From NCBI RefSeq assembly GCF_042646425.1, contig NZ_JBHRTR010000054.1:496001-560000 (forward strand): a stretch of DNA of 64,000 nucleotides, in the 5' to 3' direction. This stretch comes from Marinibaculum pumilum (GTDB lineage Bacteria > Pseudomonadota > Alphaproteobacteria > Ferrovibrionales > Ferrovibrionaceae). Positions 7,384-15,991 of the stretch are shown here, piece after piece. Positions within the stretch are counted from its first letter, which is position 1, and each line of letters opens with the position of its first letter. Both the position numbers and the translations under genes were made by a program. The notes under the pieces were generated by a model, which saw only the letters and a program-made list of their open reading frames with translations, had not been told where the DNA came from and did not search any database.

Positions 7384-9093
7384 ATGGACTATTTCCTGCA
7401 CATCCTGGTGATGATCTGCCTCTATGCGATCCTCGCCAGCTCCTTCAACCTGCTGATCGGCTTCGCCGGCCTGTTCGCCCTGTCGCATGCCGCGTTCTAT
7501 GCGCTCGGCGCCTATGCCACGGCGATCGTCACCACCCAGCTGGGCCTGCCCTTCCCGCTGCCGCTGCTGATCGCGGTCGCCTTCGCAGCGGTCATGAGCG
7601 TGGCGATCGCCCTGCCCGCGCTGCGGGTCAGCGGCCATTACCTGGTCGTCGTGTCGCTGGCCTTCCAGATCATCGTGCTGGAGGTGATCCTGAACTGGGG
7701 CGGGCTGACCGGCGGCACCGACGGCATCAGCGGCGTGCCGAAATACGGTGGCACGGACTGGGCATTGGACAGCCCCGGCAGCTTCCTGGTCGCCGCCGCG
7801 ATCGGCGCCGCCGCCTGCATCTGGATCTGCCGCCGGCTCGCCCATTCCCCGTTCGGCCGCGCCCTGCGCGCGATGCGCGAGAACGAGGCGGCGGCCGAGG
7901 CGGTGGGCAAGAACATCCTGGTCATGAAGGTGACGGTGTTCGCCTTCTCCGCCGGGCTGGCGGCGGTGGCCGGGGCACTGTTCGCCCGCTACTTCTCCTA
8001 TGTCGGCGCGCAGAGCTTCACCATCGACGAGACGATCTACATCCTCGCCATGGTGATCCTGGGCGGCACCGGCAATCTCTGGGGTTCGATCCTGGGGGCG
8101 GCGATCCTGGTGGCGCTGCCGGAACTGCTGAAGTTCGTCGAACTGCCGGTCGACATCGCGGACAAGCTGCGGTTGGTGATCTATGGCGCGATCCTGGTGC
8201 TGATCCTGCGCTTCCGGCCCGAAGGTCTACTGCCGGAGCCGAAGGGGCGGGAGGCCGCCGACCTGAAGGACGGGGCGATCGCGCCGGCGGATCCTCATGC
8301 CGGCGAGGCGCTACTGGCGGCCGGCGCCGGCCAGGCGGGCGAGGCGGTGCTGCTGGCCAGCGGCCTCGCCAAGCGCTTCGGCGGCATCACCGCGGTGACC
8401 GATTTCGGTATCGAGTTGCATCGCGGCCGGATCACCGGGCTGATCGGTCCGAACGGCGCCGGCAAGACCACGGCCTTCAACCTGTTGACCGGCTTCCTGC
8501 GGCCCGATGCCGGCGAGATCCGGCTGCGCGGCCAGGCCATCGGCCGGCGCAAGCCGCATACCCTGGTCGAGGCGGGTGTCGCGCGATCGTTCCAGGACCT
8601 GCGCCTGTTCACGAAGATGACGGTGATCGAGAATGTGCTGGTCGCCCTGCCGCGCCAGTCCGGCGACGATATCGCCGCCGTCTTCTTCCGCCCGTTCCGG
8701 GTGGCGCGGGAGGAGCGCGACAACATCGCCCGCGCGATGGCGGTGCTGCGCTTCGTGGAGCTGGACGCGAAGGCGCAGGAGGTGGCGGAGAACCTGTCCT
8801 ATGCGGAGGAGAAGCTGCTGGTCGTCGCCCGCCTGCTGGCCACCGGCGCCGACGTGCTGCTGTTCGACGAGCCGCTGTCGGGACTGGACGAGACCACCCT
8901 GCAGGAGATCTTCCCGGTGATCCGCCGGCTGGCGGAGAACGGCAAGGCGATCTGCATCATCGAGCACAACCTGGACGTCATCAAGGAGCTCTGCGACACC
9001 GTCTGCTTCCTGGACGAGGGCCGCGCCATGGCCACCGGCACGCCGCAGGAGTTGATGGAGAATCCGGAGCTGGCCGAGAGGTACTTCAAGTGA
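7384..9093 (+). CDS. Fused LivM permease / LivG ATPase of a branched-chain amino acid-type ABC transporter
   Basis: A 569-residue fusion. Residues 1 to about 290 are a LivM-type membrane domain (SSFNLLIGFAGLFALSHAAFY near the start, GGTGNLWGSILGA, and RFRPEGLLPEPKG at its end). A linker of about 30 residues leads into an ABC ATPase: Walker A GPNGAGKTT near 355, a degenerate signature NLSYAEEKLL, Walker B LLFDEP near 493, and the LivG end GTPQELMENPELAERYFK. Such fusions are known but less common than separate genes. The 4-base overlap (GTGA) with the LivF gene implies translational coupling. No stop or frameshift is seen in the linker. Confidence 0.92.
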   Translation: MDYFLHILVMICLYAILASSFNLLIGFAGLFALSHAAFYALGAYATAIVTTQLGLPFPLPLLIAVAFAAVMSVAIALPALRVSGHYLVVVSLAFQIIVLEVILNWGGLTGGTDGISGVPKYGGTDWALDSPGSFLVAAAIGAAACIWICRRLAHSPFGRALRAMRENEAAAEAVGKNILVMKVTVFAFSAGLAAVAGALFARYFSYVGAQSFTIDETIYILAMVILGGTGNLWGSILGAAILVALPELLKFVELPVDIADKLRLVIYGAILVLILRFRPEGLLPEPKGREAADLKDGAIAPADPHAGEALLAAGAGQAGEAVLLASGLAKRFGGITAVTDFGIELHRGRITGLIGPNGAGKTTAFNLLTGFLRPDAGEIRLRGQAIGRRKPHTLVEAGVARSFQDLRLFTKMTVIENVLVALPRQSGDDIAAVFFRPFRVAREERDNIARAMAVLRFVELDAKAQEVAENLSYAEEKLLVVARLLATGADVLLFDEPLSGLDETTLQEIFPVIRRLAENGKAICIIEHNLDVIKELCDTVCFLDEGRAMATGTPQELMENPELAERYFK

Positions 9094-9815
9094 GCGCCGG
9101 GGTGGGGAGCGAGCCTTTGCTTCAGGTGCAGGGCCTGGCCGCCGGCTATGGCAAGAAGCGGGTGCTGCACGGCCTGGACATGGACCTGAACCAGGGCGAG
9201 ATCCTGCTGGTGCTGGGCCATAACGGCGCCGGCAAGACGACCCTGCTGCAGACCATGTTCGGCCTGCTGCGGCCGATGGCCGGCAGCATCGCCTTCGAAG
9301 GGCGGGAGATCGGCGGACGAACGCCGGCGGCGAACGTGCGCGACGGCATCGCCTTCGTGCCGCAGGGCCACGGCATCTTCCGCAGCCTGACGGTGCGCAC
9401 CAACCTGGAGCTGGGCGCCTTCGCCGAGCGCGACGCGGCCCGCATGCCGGAGCGGCTGGAGGCGGTGTTCGAGCTGTTTCCGATCCTGAAGGAGCGCGCG
9501 CAGCAGATCGGCGGCACCATGTCCGGCGGCCAGCAGCAGATGCTGGCGATCGGCATGGCCCTGATGCACGGGCCCCGGGTGCTGATCCTGGACGAGCCGT
9601 CGATCGGGCTGGCGCCGAACCTGGTGGAGCGGGTGATGCAGTCGATCCGCACCGTCAACGAGCGCTTCGGCACCACCATCCTGATGGTGGAGCAGAACGT
9701 GAAGCTGAGCCTGCCGATCGCCAGCCGTGCGGTGGTCGTCAAGACCGGCGCCGTCGTCTATGAGGGCGACCCGGCGCCGCTGACCGACCATGTCCGGCTG
9801 ATGCAGCTGTTCTGA
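9090..9815 (+). CDS. LivF-type ABC transporter ATP-binding protein
   Basis: A 241-residue second ATPase of the same importer. Walker A GHNGAGKTT, signature MSGGQQQMLAIGMAL, Walker B VLILDEPSIGLAP and the H-loop replacement typical of LivF (MVEQNVK) are all present. The start is GTG at 9090 inside the LivM-LivG stop (GTGA), giving a natural length; no ATG gives a better fit. LivF pairs with the LivG domain of the fusion to drive import through LivH/LivM. Confidence 0.9.
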   Translation: MSAGVGSEPLLQVQGLAAGYGKKRVLHGLDMDLNQGEILLVLGHNGAGKTTLLQTMFGLLRPMAGSIAFEGREIGGRTPAANVRDGIAFVPQGHGIFRSLTVRTNLELGAFAERDAARMPERLEAVFELFPILKERAQQIGGTMSGGQQQMLAIGMALMHGPRVLILDEPSIGLAPNLVERVMQSIRTVNERFGTTILMVEQNVKLSLPIASRAVVVKTGAVVYEGDPAPLTDHVRLMQLF

Positions 9816-9831
9816 GGGGGAGGAGGGGCGG

Positions 9832-10872
9832 ATGACCGCGCGATGGACCAACCGGCCCGAGGGCTCCACCTGGGGCGATTTCGGTGCCGACGACGAGAAC
9901 GGGCGGCTGAACCTGCTGACCCCGGCACGGGTGCGCGCCGCGGCGGCGGAGGTGCGCGACGGGCGCAGCTTCTGCCTCTCCCTGCCGCTGGACTATCCCG
10001 GCGGCAATGTCCTGAACGAGCGCCGCCACCCGCCGCGGCTGTTCTCCACCATCCGGGAGGGGGAGCCCAACTACAACTTCGCCCTGGAACGGCTGGAGGC
10101 GGACTGGACCGATGTGGTCAGCGACGATGCCGTACTGCTGCACACCCAGTACTCCACCCAGTGGGACGCGCTGTCCCATGTCGGCGCCCTGTTCGACGCC
10201 GATGGCGACGGGGTGGCGGAGCGGGTCTACTACAACGGCTGGCGCGGCGGCGAACATGTCGTCGGCCCGGCGGGCGAGGCTCACGCGGAAGGCTGCAGCC
10301 CCTATGAGGGTGCCCATGCCCATCGCCTGGGCATCGAGAAGATGGCGCAGCGCTGCGTGCAGGGCCGCGGCGTGCTGGTCGACCTGCACGCCCGCTATGG
10401 CGAGGCGCGGGAGCTGGTCGGCTATGACGCACTGATGCGGATCATGGATGAGGACCGGGTGGCGGTGGAGGAAGGCGACATGCTCTGCCTGCATACCGGC
10501 TTCGCCGCCATGGTGCTGGCCATGGACCGGCAGCCCGACCCGGCCAAGCTGCACGGCGCCTGTGCCGCCCTGGACGGCCGCGATCCGAAGCTGCTGCAGT
10601 GGATCACCGACAGCGGCATCGCCGTGCTGATCGCCGACAATTACGCGGTGGAGGCCTATCCGGCCGCGCCGGGCCAGGGCCGCCATGCCGCCCTGCCGCT
10701 GCACGAGCATTGCCTGTTCAAGCTTGGTGTCCATCTGGGCGAGCTGTGGCACCTGTCGGAACTGGCGGCGCATCTGCGGGCCGAGGACCGGTCGCGCTTT
10801 CTGCTGACCGCGCCGCCGCTGCGCCTGCCGGGCGCCGTCGGCTCACCGGCGACACCCATCGCTACGACATGA
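9832..10872 (+). CDS. Cyclase-family (kynurenine-formamidase-like fold) metal hydrolase
   Basis: A 346-residue member of the cyclase family (PF04199). The metal-binding signature is TQYSTQWDALSHVG near residues 105-118, a variant of the usual HxGTHxDxPxH with the His/Asp ligands D and H retained. Further conserved positions are HTGF near 221 and EAYP, and the ending LPLHEHCLFKLGVHLGELW matches long cyclase-family members. The family includes formamidases, isatin hydrolases and carbonyl-lactone hydrolases that open rings or amide bonds. GAGGGGGAGGAGG precedes the ATG. Position between an importer and AtuA-like genes suggests a hydrolytic step on the imported compound. Confidence 0.82.
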   Translation: MTARWTNRPEGSTWGDFGADDENGRLNLLTPARVRAAAAEVRDGRSFCLSLPLDYPGGNVLNERRHPPRLFSTIREGEPNYNFALERLEADWTDVVSDDAVLLHTQYSTQWDALSHVGALFDADGDGVAERVYYNGWRGGEHVVGPAGEAHAEGCSPYEGAHAHRLGIEKMAQRCVQGRGVLVDLHARYGEARELVGYDALMRIMDEDRVAVEEGDMLCLHTGFAAMVLAMDRQPDPAKLHGACAALDGRDPKLLQWITDSGIAVLIADNYAVEAYPAAPGQGRHAALPLHEHCLFKLGVHLGELWHLSELAAHLRAEDRSRFLLTAPPLRLPGAVGSPATPIATT

Positions 10873-10885
10873 TTTCGGCTACCAT

Positions 10886-12235
10886 ATGACGGAATCGGAA
10901 GGCCGCCCGCTGCGCATCGGCAGCGGCGCCGGCTATGCCGGCGACCGCTGGGAGCCGGCGCTGGAACTGGTGCAGCGCGGCGATATCGACATCCTGGTCT
11001 TCGAATGCCTGGCGGAACGCACCATCGCGCGGGAGGCGCTGTCGCGGCGCAACCGGCAGAGCGACGGCTACAACCCGCTGCTGGCGGAGCGCATCCGTTC
11101 CGTCCTGCCCGCCTGCCGGGAAAAGGGTGTCCGCATCATCAGCAATATGGGCGCCGCCAACCCGGAGGCGGCGGCGGAAACGGTGGCGCAGATCGCCCGC
11201 GACGAAGGCCTGGCCGGCACGAAGGTCGCCGCCCTGCTGGGCGACGACGTGCTGCACTGGGTGCTGGCGCATCCGGACCTGACCTTCCTGGAAACCGGGG
11301 AGCGGCTGGGCGATGTCGCCGATCGCATCGTCTCCGCGAATGCCTATCTGGGCGCCGACGCGATCGGCGCCGCGCTCGACACCGGCGCCGATGTCGTGAT
11401 CACCGGGCGGGTCGCCGACCCCTCCCTGTTCCTGGCGCCGGCGATGCGCGCCCATGGCTGGGAGCCGGACGATCCCCGCCTGGGCCAGGGCTGCGTGATG
11501 GGGCATCTGATGGAATGCGCCGGCCAGATCACCGGCGGCTATTTCGCCGATCCCGGCTTCAAAGAGGTGCCGGAGCCCTGGGCGCTGGGCTTCCCGCATG
11601 CCGATATCTGGCCGGATGGCCGGGTGCGGATCGGCAAGGTCGCCGGCAGCGGCGGCCGCATCGACCGGATGACCTGCACCGAGCAGCTGCTGTACGAGAT
11701 GCACGACCCCGCCGCCTATGTGACGCCGGACGGCGTGCTGGACGTGACCGATGTCGACTTCGTCCAGGCCGCCCCGGACCTGGTCGAGGTGACGGGTGCG
11801 CGGGCCCGGCCGCGGCCCGCGGCGCTGAAGGTCAGCGTCGGCTATCTGGAAGGCTGGATCGGCGAGGGGCAGATGTCCTATGGCGGCATCAACGCGGTGG
11901 AGCGCGCCCGGCTGGCGGGCGAGATCGTGCGCCGGCGTCTGGACCTTCGCGGGCATGCCTGCGCGGAGCTGCGGGTCGAACTGATCGGCATGGAAAGCCT
12001 GCACGGCGATGCGGAGGACAGGCCGCTGCCCTACGAGGTTCGCCTGCGGGTTGCGGGCCGCTGCGCCGACCGCGCGGCGGCCGAGGTGATCGGCCGGGAG
12101 GTGGAGACCCTGCTGACCAACGGTCCGGCCGGCGGCGCCGGCGATTTCAAGGCGGTGCGGGAGATCCTGCGGGTACAGTCGGTGCTGATCCCGCGGGACG
12201 AGGTCCGCACGCAGGTGAAGCCGTTCACCGCATGA
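10886..12235 (+). CDS. AtuA-like (DUF1446) acyclic terpene utilisation family protein, main domain
   Basis: A 449-residue protein of the AtuA/DUF1446 family: RIGSGAGYAGDRWEPALEL at the start, FECLAERTIA, IISNMGAANPEAA, and VITGRVADPSLFLAPA with DRMTCTEQLLYEMHDPAAY are family landmarks. AtuA is required for citronellol/geranylate catabolism in Pseudomonas but its reaction is undetermined. Here the small C-terminal domain found at the end of longer AtuA proteins is a separate gene 13 bases downstream. Membership is secure; the substrate is unknown. Confidence 0.85.
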   Translation: MTESEGRPLRIGSGAGYAGDRWEPALELVQRGDIDILVFECLAERTIAREALSRRNRQSDGYNPLLAERIRSVLPACREKGVRIISNMGAANPEAAAETVAQIARDEGLAGTKVAALLGDDVLHWVLAHPDLTFLETGERLGDVADRIVSANAYLGADAIGAALDTGADVVITGRVADPSLFLAPAMRAHGWEPDDPRLGQGCVMGHLMECAGQITGGYFADPGFKEVPEPWALGFPHADIWPDGRVRIGKVAGSGGRIDRMTCTEQLLYEMHDPAAYVTPDGVLDVTDVDFVQAAPDLVEVTGARARPRPAALKVSVGYLEGWIGEGQMSYGGINAVERARLAGEIVRRRLDLRGHACAELRVELIGMESLHGDAEDRPLPYEVRLRVAGRCADRAAAEVIGREVETLLTNGPAGGAGDFKAVREILRVQSVLIPRDEVRTQVKPFTA

Positions 12236-12248
12236 GGGCATCGGAACC

Positions 12249-12596
12249 ATGACCCTGCGCGTTCACGACCTGGCCCACAGCCGTTCCGGCGACAAGGGCG
12301 ACCGGGTGAACATCTCCGTCATCGCCTATGACGATGCCGGTTTCCGGCACCTGGGCACCCACCTGACCTGCGATCGGGTGATGCGGGCCTTTGCCGGGCT
12401 GGCGACAGGGCCCTGCGCCCGCTACGTGCTGCCCAGGCTCGGCGCCTACAATTTCGTCATCGACGGCGCACTGGACGGCGGCGTCACCCGCTCCATGCGG
12501 CTGGACATCCACGGCAAGAGCCTGTCCTCGCTGATGCTGACAATCGCGCTGCCGGACATGCCGGCGCCGGAAGGGGACCTGCAGGCGGAACAATGA
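12249..12596 (+). CDS. AtuA C-terminal-domain protein, stand-alone
   Basis: A 115-residue protein equal to the small domain at the C terminus of long AtuA proteins: LAHSRSGDKGDRVNISVIAY near the start, then LTCDRVMRAF, YVLPRLGAYNFVIDGALDGGVTRS and LDIHGKSLSSLML. Split and fused versions both exist, so it very likely forms one complex with the preceding 449-residue protein. Its stop overlaps the next start (ATGA), indicating coupled translation with the CoA ligase. Confidence 0.85.
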   Translation: MTLRVHDLAHSRSGDKGDRVNISVIAYDDAGFRHLGTHLTCDRVMRAFAGLATGPCARYVLPRLGAYNFVIDGALDGGVTRSMRLDIHGKSLSSLMLTIALPDMPAPEGDLQAEQ

Positions 12597-14227
12597 GCGA
12601 CAGCAACATCACGATCACCGGCCTTCTCGCCGCGCAGCCCGCCGATACCCCGGCGCTGATCTATGCCGGCCGTACCTGGAGCCATGGCGAGATCGACGCC
12701 GCTGCGCGCCGGACCGCGGCGGCGTTGCGCGACCGCGGTATCGGGCCGGGCGACCGGGTGGCCCTGTTCCTGCCGAACTGCCCCGCCTATGTCATCCTCT
12801 GGCTGGCCTGTGCCCGCCTGTCGGCCATTGCGGTGGCGGTGAACACCCGCTACCGCAGCGTGGAGGTCGGCGACATCGTCCGGCGCACGCAGGCGAAGGC
12901 GCTGGCGATCTGGCCCGGCTTCCGCGGCATCGACTTCGCGGACATCCTGTCCCGGGTCGAGCCGCAGGCACTGGAAGCGGTGCGGAGCCTGATCGTCTAT
13001 GGCGAGAGTGGCGAGGATAAGGCCACCGCTCCGGCGCTGCCGCAGGCGGAAACCCTGCCCTTCGAGGCCCTGCTGCAGGCGCCGCCAATGGCGGAGGACC
13101 TGGCCCGGCCGGACAGTGCCTGCAACATCTTCACCACCTCCGGCACCACCAAGGCGCCGAAGCTGGTGGTGCACCGGCAGTCGGTGATCGCCGGCCATGG
13201 CCGCGACGTGGCACACGCCTTCGGCTATGACGCTGTGGACGCGGTGATGCTGCAGGCGATCCCGCTCTGCGGCGTATTCGGGCTGTGCCAGTACGCCGCC
13301 ACCCTGGCGGCCGGCGCGCCCACCGTGATGATGTCGGCCTTCGAGGCGGAGGAAGCGGCACGGCTGATCCTGGCGCATGGGGTGACCCATTCGGTCGGCG
13401 CCGACGACATGGCCGACCGCCTGCTGGCCGCGGTGGACGGCTCCCGCCCCTTCCCGACCCTGCGGCAGTTCGGCTTCGCCAGGTTCAACGCCGCGCTGGG
13501 CGATATCGTGGAGCGGGCGGAGGCCCGCGGCCTGACCCTCTGCGGCCTGTACGGGTCCAGCGAGGTGCAGGCCTTGTTCTCCCTGCAGGACCCGGGCGCG
13601 CCGGCGGCGCAGCGCAAGCTGGGCGGCGGCATGCCGGTTTCCCCCGCGGCGCGGGTCCGCGCCCGCGACCGCGATACAGGTGCGATCCTGCCGCATGGCG
13701 AGGCGGGCGAGCTGGAGATCGCCGGGCCCAGCCTGATGACCGGCTATGACGGCGATCCGGAGGCGACGAAGGCGGCCTTCACGGAAGACGGCTATTTCCG
13801 CAGCGGCGATCTGGGCCATACCCTGGCCGATGGCAGCTTCGTCTACCTGTCGCGCGCCGGCGACGCCCTGCGGCTGGGCGGCTTCCTGGTCAACCCGGCG
13901 GAGATCGAGGCGCATCTGCTGACGCATCCCGCCGTCGACGGCTGCCAGGTGGTGGGAGTGGAGACGGCGAAGGGCACCGCGCCGGCCGCCTTCGTCACCC
14001 TGAAGCCCGGCGCGACGGCGGATGCGGAGGCCCTGCGCGCCCACTGCAAGGGGGCGCTGGCGGCGTTCAAGGTGCCGGTGCGGGTGTTTCCGGTCGACGG
14101 CTTTCCCACCACCGAGAGCGCCAACGGCACCAAGATCCAGCGCAACCGGCTGCGCGACATGGCGCAGGCGGCGCTGGACCGGGACGCCCCCCCGGATCGC
14201 AATGGCGCGCCGCAGGCCGGCAGCTGA
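12593..14227 (+). CDS. AMP-dependent acyl-CoA synthetase/ligase
   Basis: A 544-residue ANL-superfamily adenylating enzyme. Motifs: the P-loop-like TTSGTTKAPKLVVH near 180, the adenine-binding GLYGSSEVQALF near 320, the hinge region DGYFRSGDLGHTLADGSF near 400, and a C-terminal segment ending ESANGTKIQRNRLR with the acyl-adenylate Lys (TKIQ). It activates a carboxylic acid to its CoA thioester with ATP. Last gene of the operon starting at 5215, so it probably activates the imported or hydrolysed product. The substrate cannot be predicted; the SGTTKAPK variant is slightly unlike common fatty-acid ligases. Confidence 0.87.
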   Translation: MSDSNITITGLLAAQPADTPALIYAGRTWSHGEIDAAARRTAAALRDRGIGPGDRVALFLPNCPAYVILWLACARLSAIAVAVNTRYRSVEVGDIVRRTQAKALAIWPGFRGIDFADILSRVEPQALEAVRSLIVYGESGEDKATAPALPQAETLPFEALLQAPPMAEDLARPDSACNIFTTSGTTKAPKLVVHRQSVIAGHGRDVAHAFGYDAVDAVMLQAIPLCGVFGLCQYAATLAAGAPTVMMSAFEAEEAARLILAHGVTHSVGADDMADRLLAAVDGSRPFPTLRQFGFARFNAALGDIVERAEARGLTLCGLYGSSEVQALFSLQDPGAPAAQRKLGGGMPVSPAARVRARDRDTGAILPHGEAGELEIAGPSLMTGYDGDPEATKAAFTEDGYFRSGDLGHTLADGSFVYLSRAGDALRLGGFLVNPAEIEAHLLTHPAVDGCQVVGVETAKGTAPAAFVTLKPGATADAEALRAHCKGALAAFKVPVRVFPVDGFPTTESANGTKIQRNRLRDMAQAALDRDAPPDRNGAPQAGS

Positions 14228-14267
14228 CGGGAACCCTTAGCAAGCGCAGCCGTTGATCCGTCCGGAA

Positions 14268-14285
14268 CCGGGCCCGTCGGCCCGG
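14268..14285. terminator. GC-rich hairpin at the end of the catabolic operon
   Basis: CCGGGCC-cgtc-GGCCCGG, a perfect 7-bp stem 40 bases after the CoA-ligase stop and just before the next small gene. No T-run follows, so termination strength is uncertain. Confidence 0.45.
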
Positions 14286-14307
14286 CCGGCAGAAGGATCC
14301 GTCCGAC

Positions 14308-14454
14308 ATGGCGCGCAGCACGCTCTACCTTCTCATCGTCCTCCTCGTGGTCGGCGTCGCCGTCCTGGGCGTCCTGCTCTACCAGGAGGAACAGCAGGAA
14401 AGCGGCGTCGAGATCGATGTGGGCAAGGGCGGCATCTCCGTCGAGACGAAATAG
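14308..14454 (+). CDS. Small single-helix membrane protein
   Basis: A 48-codon gene. Residues 4-25 (STLYLLIVLLVVGVAVLGVLLY) are one hydrophobic helix, followed by a short acidic tail with QEEQQESGVEIDVGKGGISVETK-like composition. The start ATG is preceded by an AGAAGGA ribosome site. I believe similar tiny proteins occur in related bacteria, but I cannot name a function. Expected topology: N terminus anchored in the inner membrane with a 23-residue soluble tail. Confidence 0.65.
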   Translation: MARSTLYLLIVLLVVGVAVLGVLLYQEEQQESGVEIDVGKGGISVETK

Positions 14455-14668
14455 GCCGGGCCGGCCACGCGCCGGCGGGTCGCGGCGCCGGCCCACGCGC
14501 CGGATGGACAGATCCGGCCGGCGCAGTCTATACGGCAGCTACCGGACGCGGCCCGGCACGCTTTCGGGCCGCGACCTTCATCCGCGACCGCGTGCCGGCA
14601 TGGCACCGCGACCTGCCGGGATACAGCGATCCGCCGGGGCAAAGCGATCCGATGACCGCTACCGACAT

Positions 14669-15286
14669 ATGGACAGCGTGAGACGCCGCCCGTTCCAGCT
14701 GCCGTTCCTGTCCAGCCTGTACGACTGGGTGATGCGGCTGGCCGGCGGCCGGCATGCCGTGCCGGCGCTCTGCGGGATCTCCTTCCTGGAAAGCTCGGTC
14801 TTCCCGATCCCGCCGGACGTGATGCTGATCCCGATGTGCCTGGCGCGGCGGGACCGGGCCTTCCTGCTGGCCGGCCTCTGCACCCTGTCCTCGATCGTCG
14901 GCGGACTGGCGGGCTATGCCATCGGCGCCCTGCTGTACGAGAGCATCGGCGCGGCGATCATCGACTTCTACGGCTATCACGACGCCTTCGCCGAGTTCCA
15001 GCAGCGCTTTGCCGAATGGGGCGGCTGGATCGTCGCCGGCGCCGGTTTCACACCTTTCCCCTACAAGGTGATCACGATCACCAGCGGCGTGGTGCATCTG
15101 GACCTGCTGGTGTTCATCCTCGCCTCGGTCGCCGCGCGCGGCGCGCGCTTCTTCCTGGTCGCCGCCCTGCTGTGGCGGTTCGGGCCGCCGATCCGGACGT
15201 TCATCGAACGCAATCTGGCGGTCCTCACCATCCTGTTCTTCGTCCTGTTCGTCGGCGGTTTCGCACTTGTGAAGGTTCTGCTGTGA
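14669..15286 (+). CDS. DedA/YqaA-type VTT-domain membrane protein
   Basis: A 205-residue inner-membrane protein of the YqaA branch of the DedA/VTT family. The conserved FLESSVFPIPPDVMLIPMC segment and the later FTPFPYKVITITSGVV segment are the two re-entrant loop motifs of the family. Four to five hydrophobic helices follow. DedA proteins are linked to lipid-carrier flipping and proton-motive-force homeostasis, but YqaA itself is uncharacterised. The ATG at 14669 gives the usual family length; an upstream in-frame extension has no family match. Confidence 0.85.
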   Translation: MDSVRRRPFQLPFLSSLYDWVMRLAGGRHAVPALCGISFLESSVFPIPPDVMLIPMCLARRDRAFLLAGLCTLSSIVGGLAGYAIGALLYESIGAAIIDFYGYHDAFAEFQQRFAEWGGWIVAGAGFTPFPYKVITITSGVVHLDLLVFILASVAARGARFFLVAALLWRFGPPIRTFIERNLAVLTILFFVLFVGGFALVKVLL

Positions 15287-15348
15287 GCTTTCCGCCGCAG
15301 GCCGCCGCACGACGTTGATCCGGCGCCGGCGGAAGGGCACATAGATAT

Positions 15349-15369
15349 GGCCGGGCTGTCGGCCCGGCC
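15349..15369. terminator. Strong hairpin between the DedA-type gene and dsbB
   Basis: GGCCGGGC-tgtcg-GCCCGGCC, a perfect 8-bp stem, 63 bases after the DedA-type stop and 51 bases before dsbB. No T-run is present. Confidence 0.5.
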
Positions 15370-15419
15370 GGCATGAGGGTCAGGCGTTGGAGCGAGGCGG
15401 CAACAGGACAGGCCCCGAC

Positions 15420-15941
15420 ATGGGTATCGGCATGGGCAACGGCGTCACCGTCCTGCTGCTGCTGGGCCTGATCTCCGCGGCGATGCTGGGGGCTGCCCTG
15501 GTGTCGCAATACGCGTTCGGCCTGGCGCCCTGCACCATGTGCCACTGGCAGCGCTGGGCCCATATCGCCGTCATCGCCCTGGCGGTGATCGGCCTGATCG
15601 CCTGTCGCGCAACCGCGGCCGATCCGGCACGCCGTGCGAGGGTCGCAGGCCATGCGCTGGCCGCCGTCGCCCTGGCCTTCCTGGTCGGTGCCGGGATCGC
15701 CGGCTTCCATGCCGGGGTCGAGCTGCACTGGTGGGAAGGGATCACCACCTGCGCCTCTGGCACGCCACAGAGCCTCGACGACCTGAAGGCGCAGCTGATG
15801 TCGGCGCCGCTGGTCCGCTGCGACGAGGTCGCCTTCGCCTTTGCCGGCATCTCGATGGCAGGCTGGAACGGCATCCTGTCGCTGCTGCTGGCCGTCTTCG
15901 CAGGCGTCGCCGCACGGCAGAGCCTGGCGGCGGGCCGGTAG
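15420..15941 (+). CDS. Disulfide bond formation protein B (DsbB family)
   Basis: A 173-residue inner-membrane quinone-reducing disulfide generator. Four hydrophobic helices; the first periplasmic loop has the CxxC of APCTMCHWQRW near residues 38-43 and the second has a distant Cys pair (TTCASGT and VRCDEVAF near 121 and 141), so the full electron relay is kept. HWWEGITTC is typical of alphaproteobacterial DsbB. The ATG at 15420 is chosen after GGACAGG; a TTG at 15387 would add 11 residues. It precedes coq7, which fits its need for ubiquinone. Confidence 0.87.
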   Translation: MGIGMGNGVTVLLLLGLISAAMLGAALVSQYAFGLAPCTMCHWQRWAHIAVIALAVIGLIACRATAADPARRARVAGHALAAVALAFLVGAGIAGFHAGVELHWWEGITTCASGTPQSLDDLKAQLMSAPLVRCDEVAFAFAGISMAGWNGILSLLLAVFAGVAARQSLAAGR

Positions 15942-15991
15942 GCCGCAGCCATCACTGCAGCCGTGATCACCAGATATATCGGGAGATCGTG

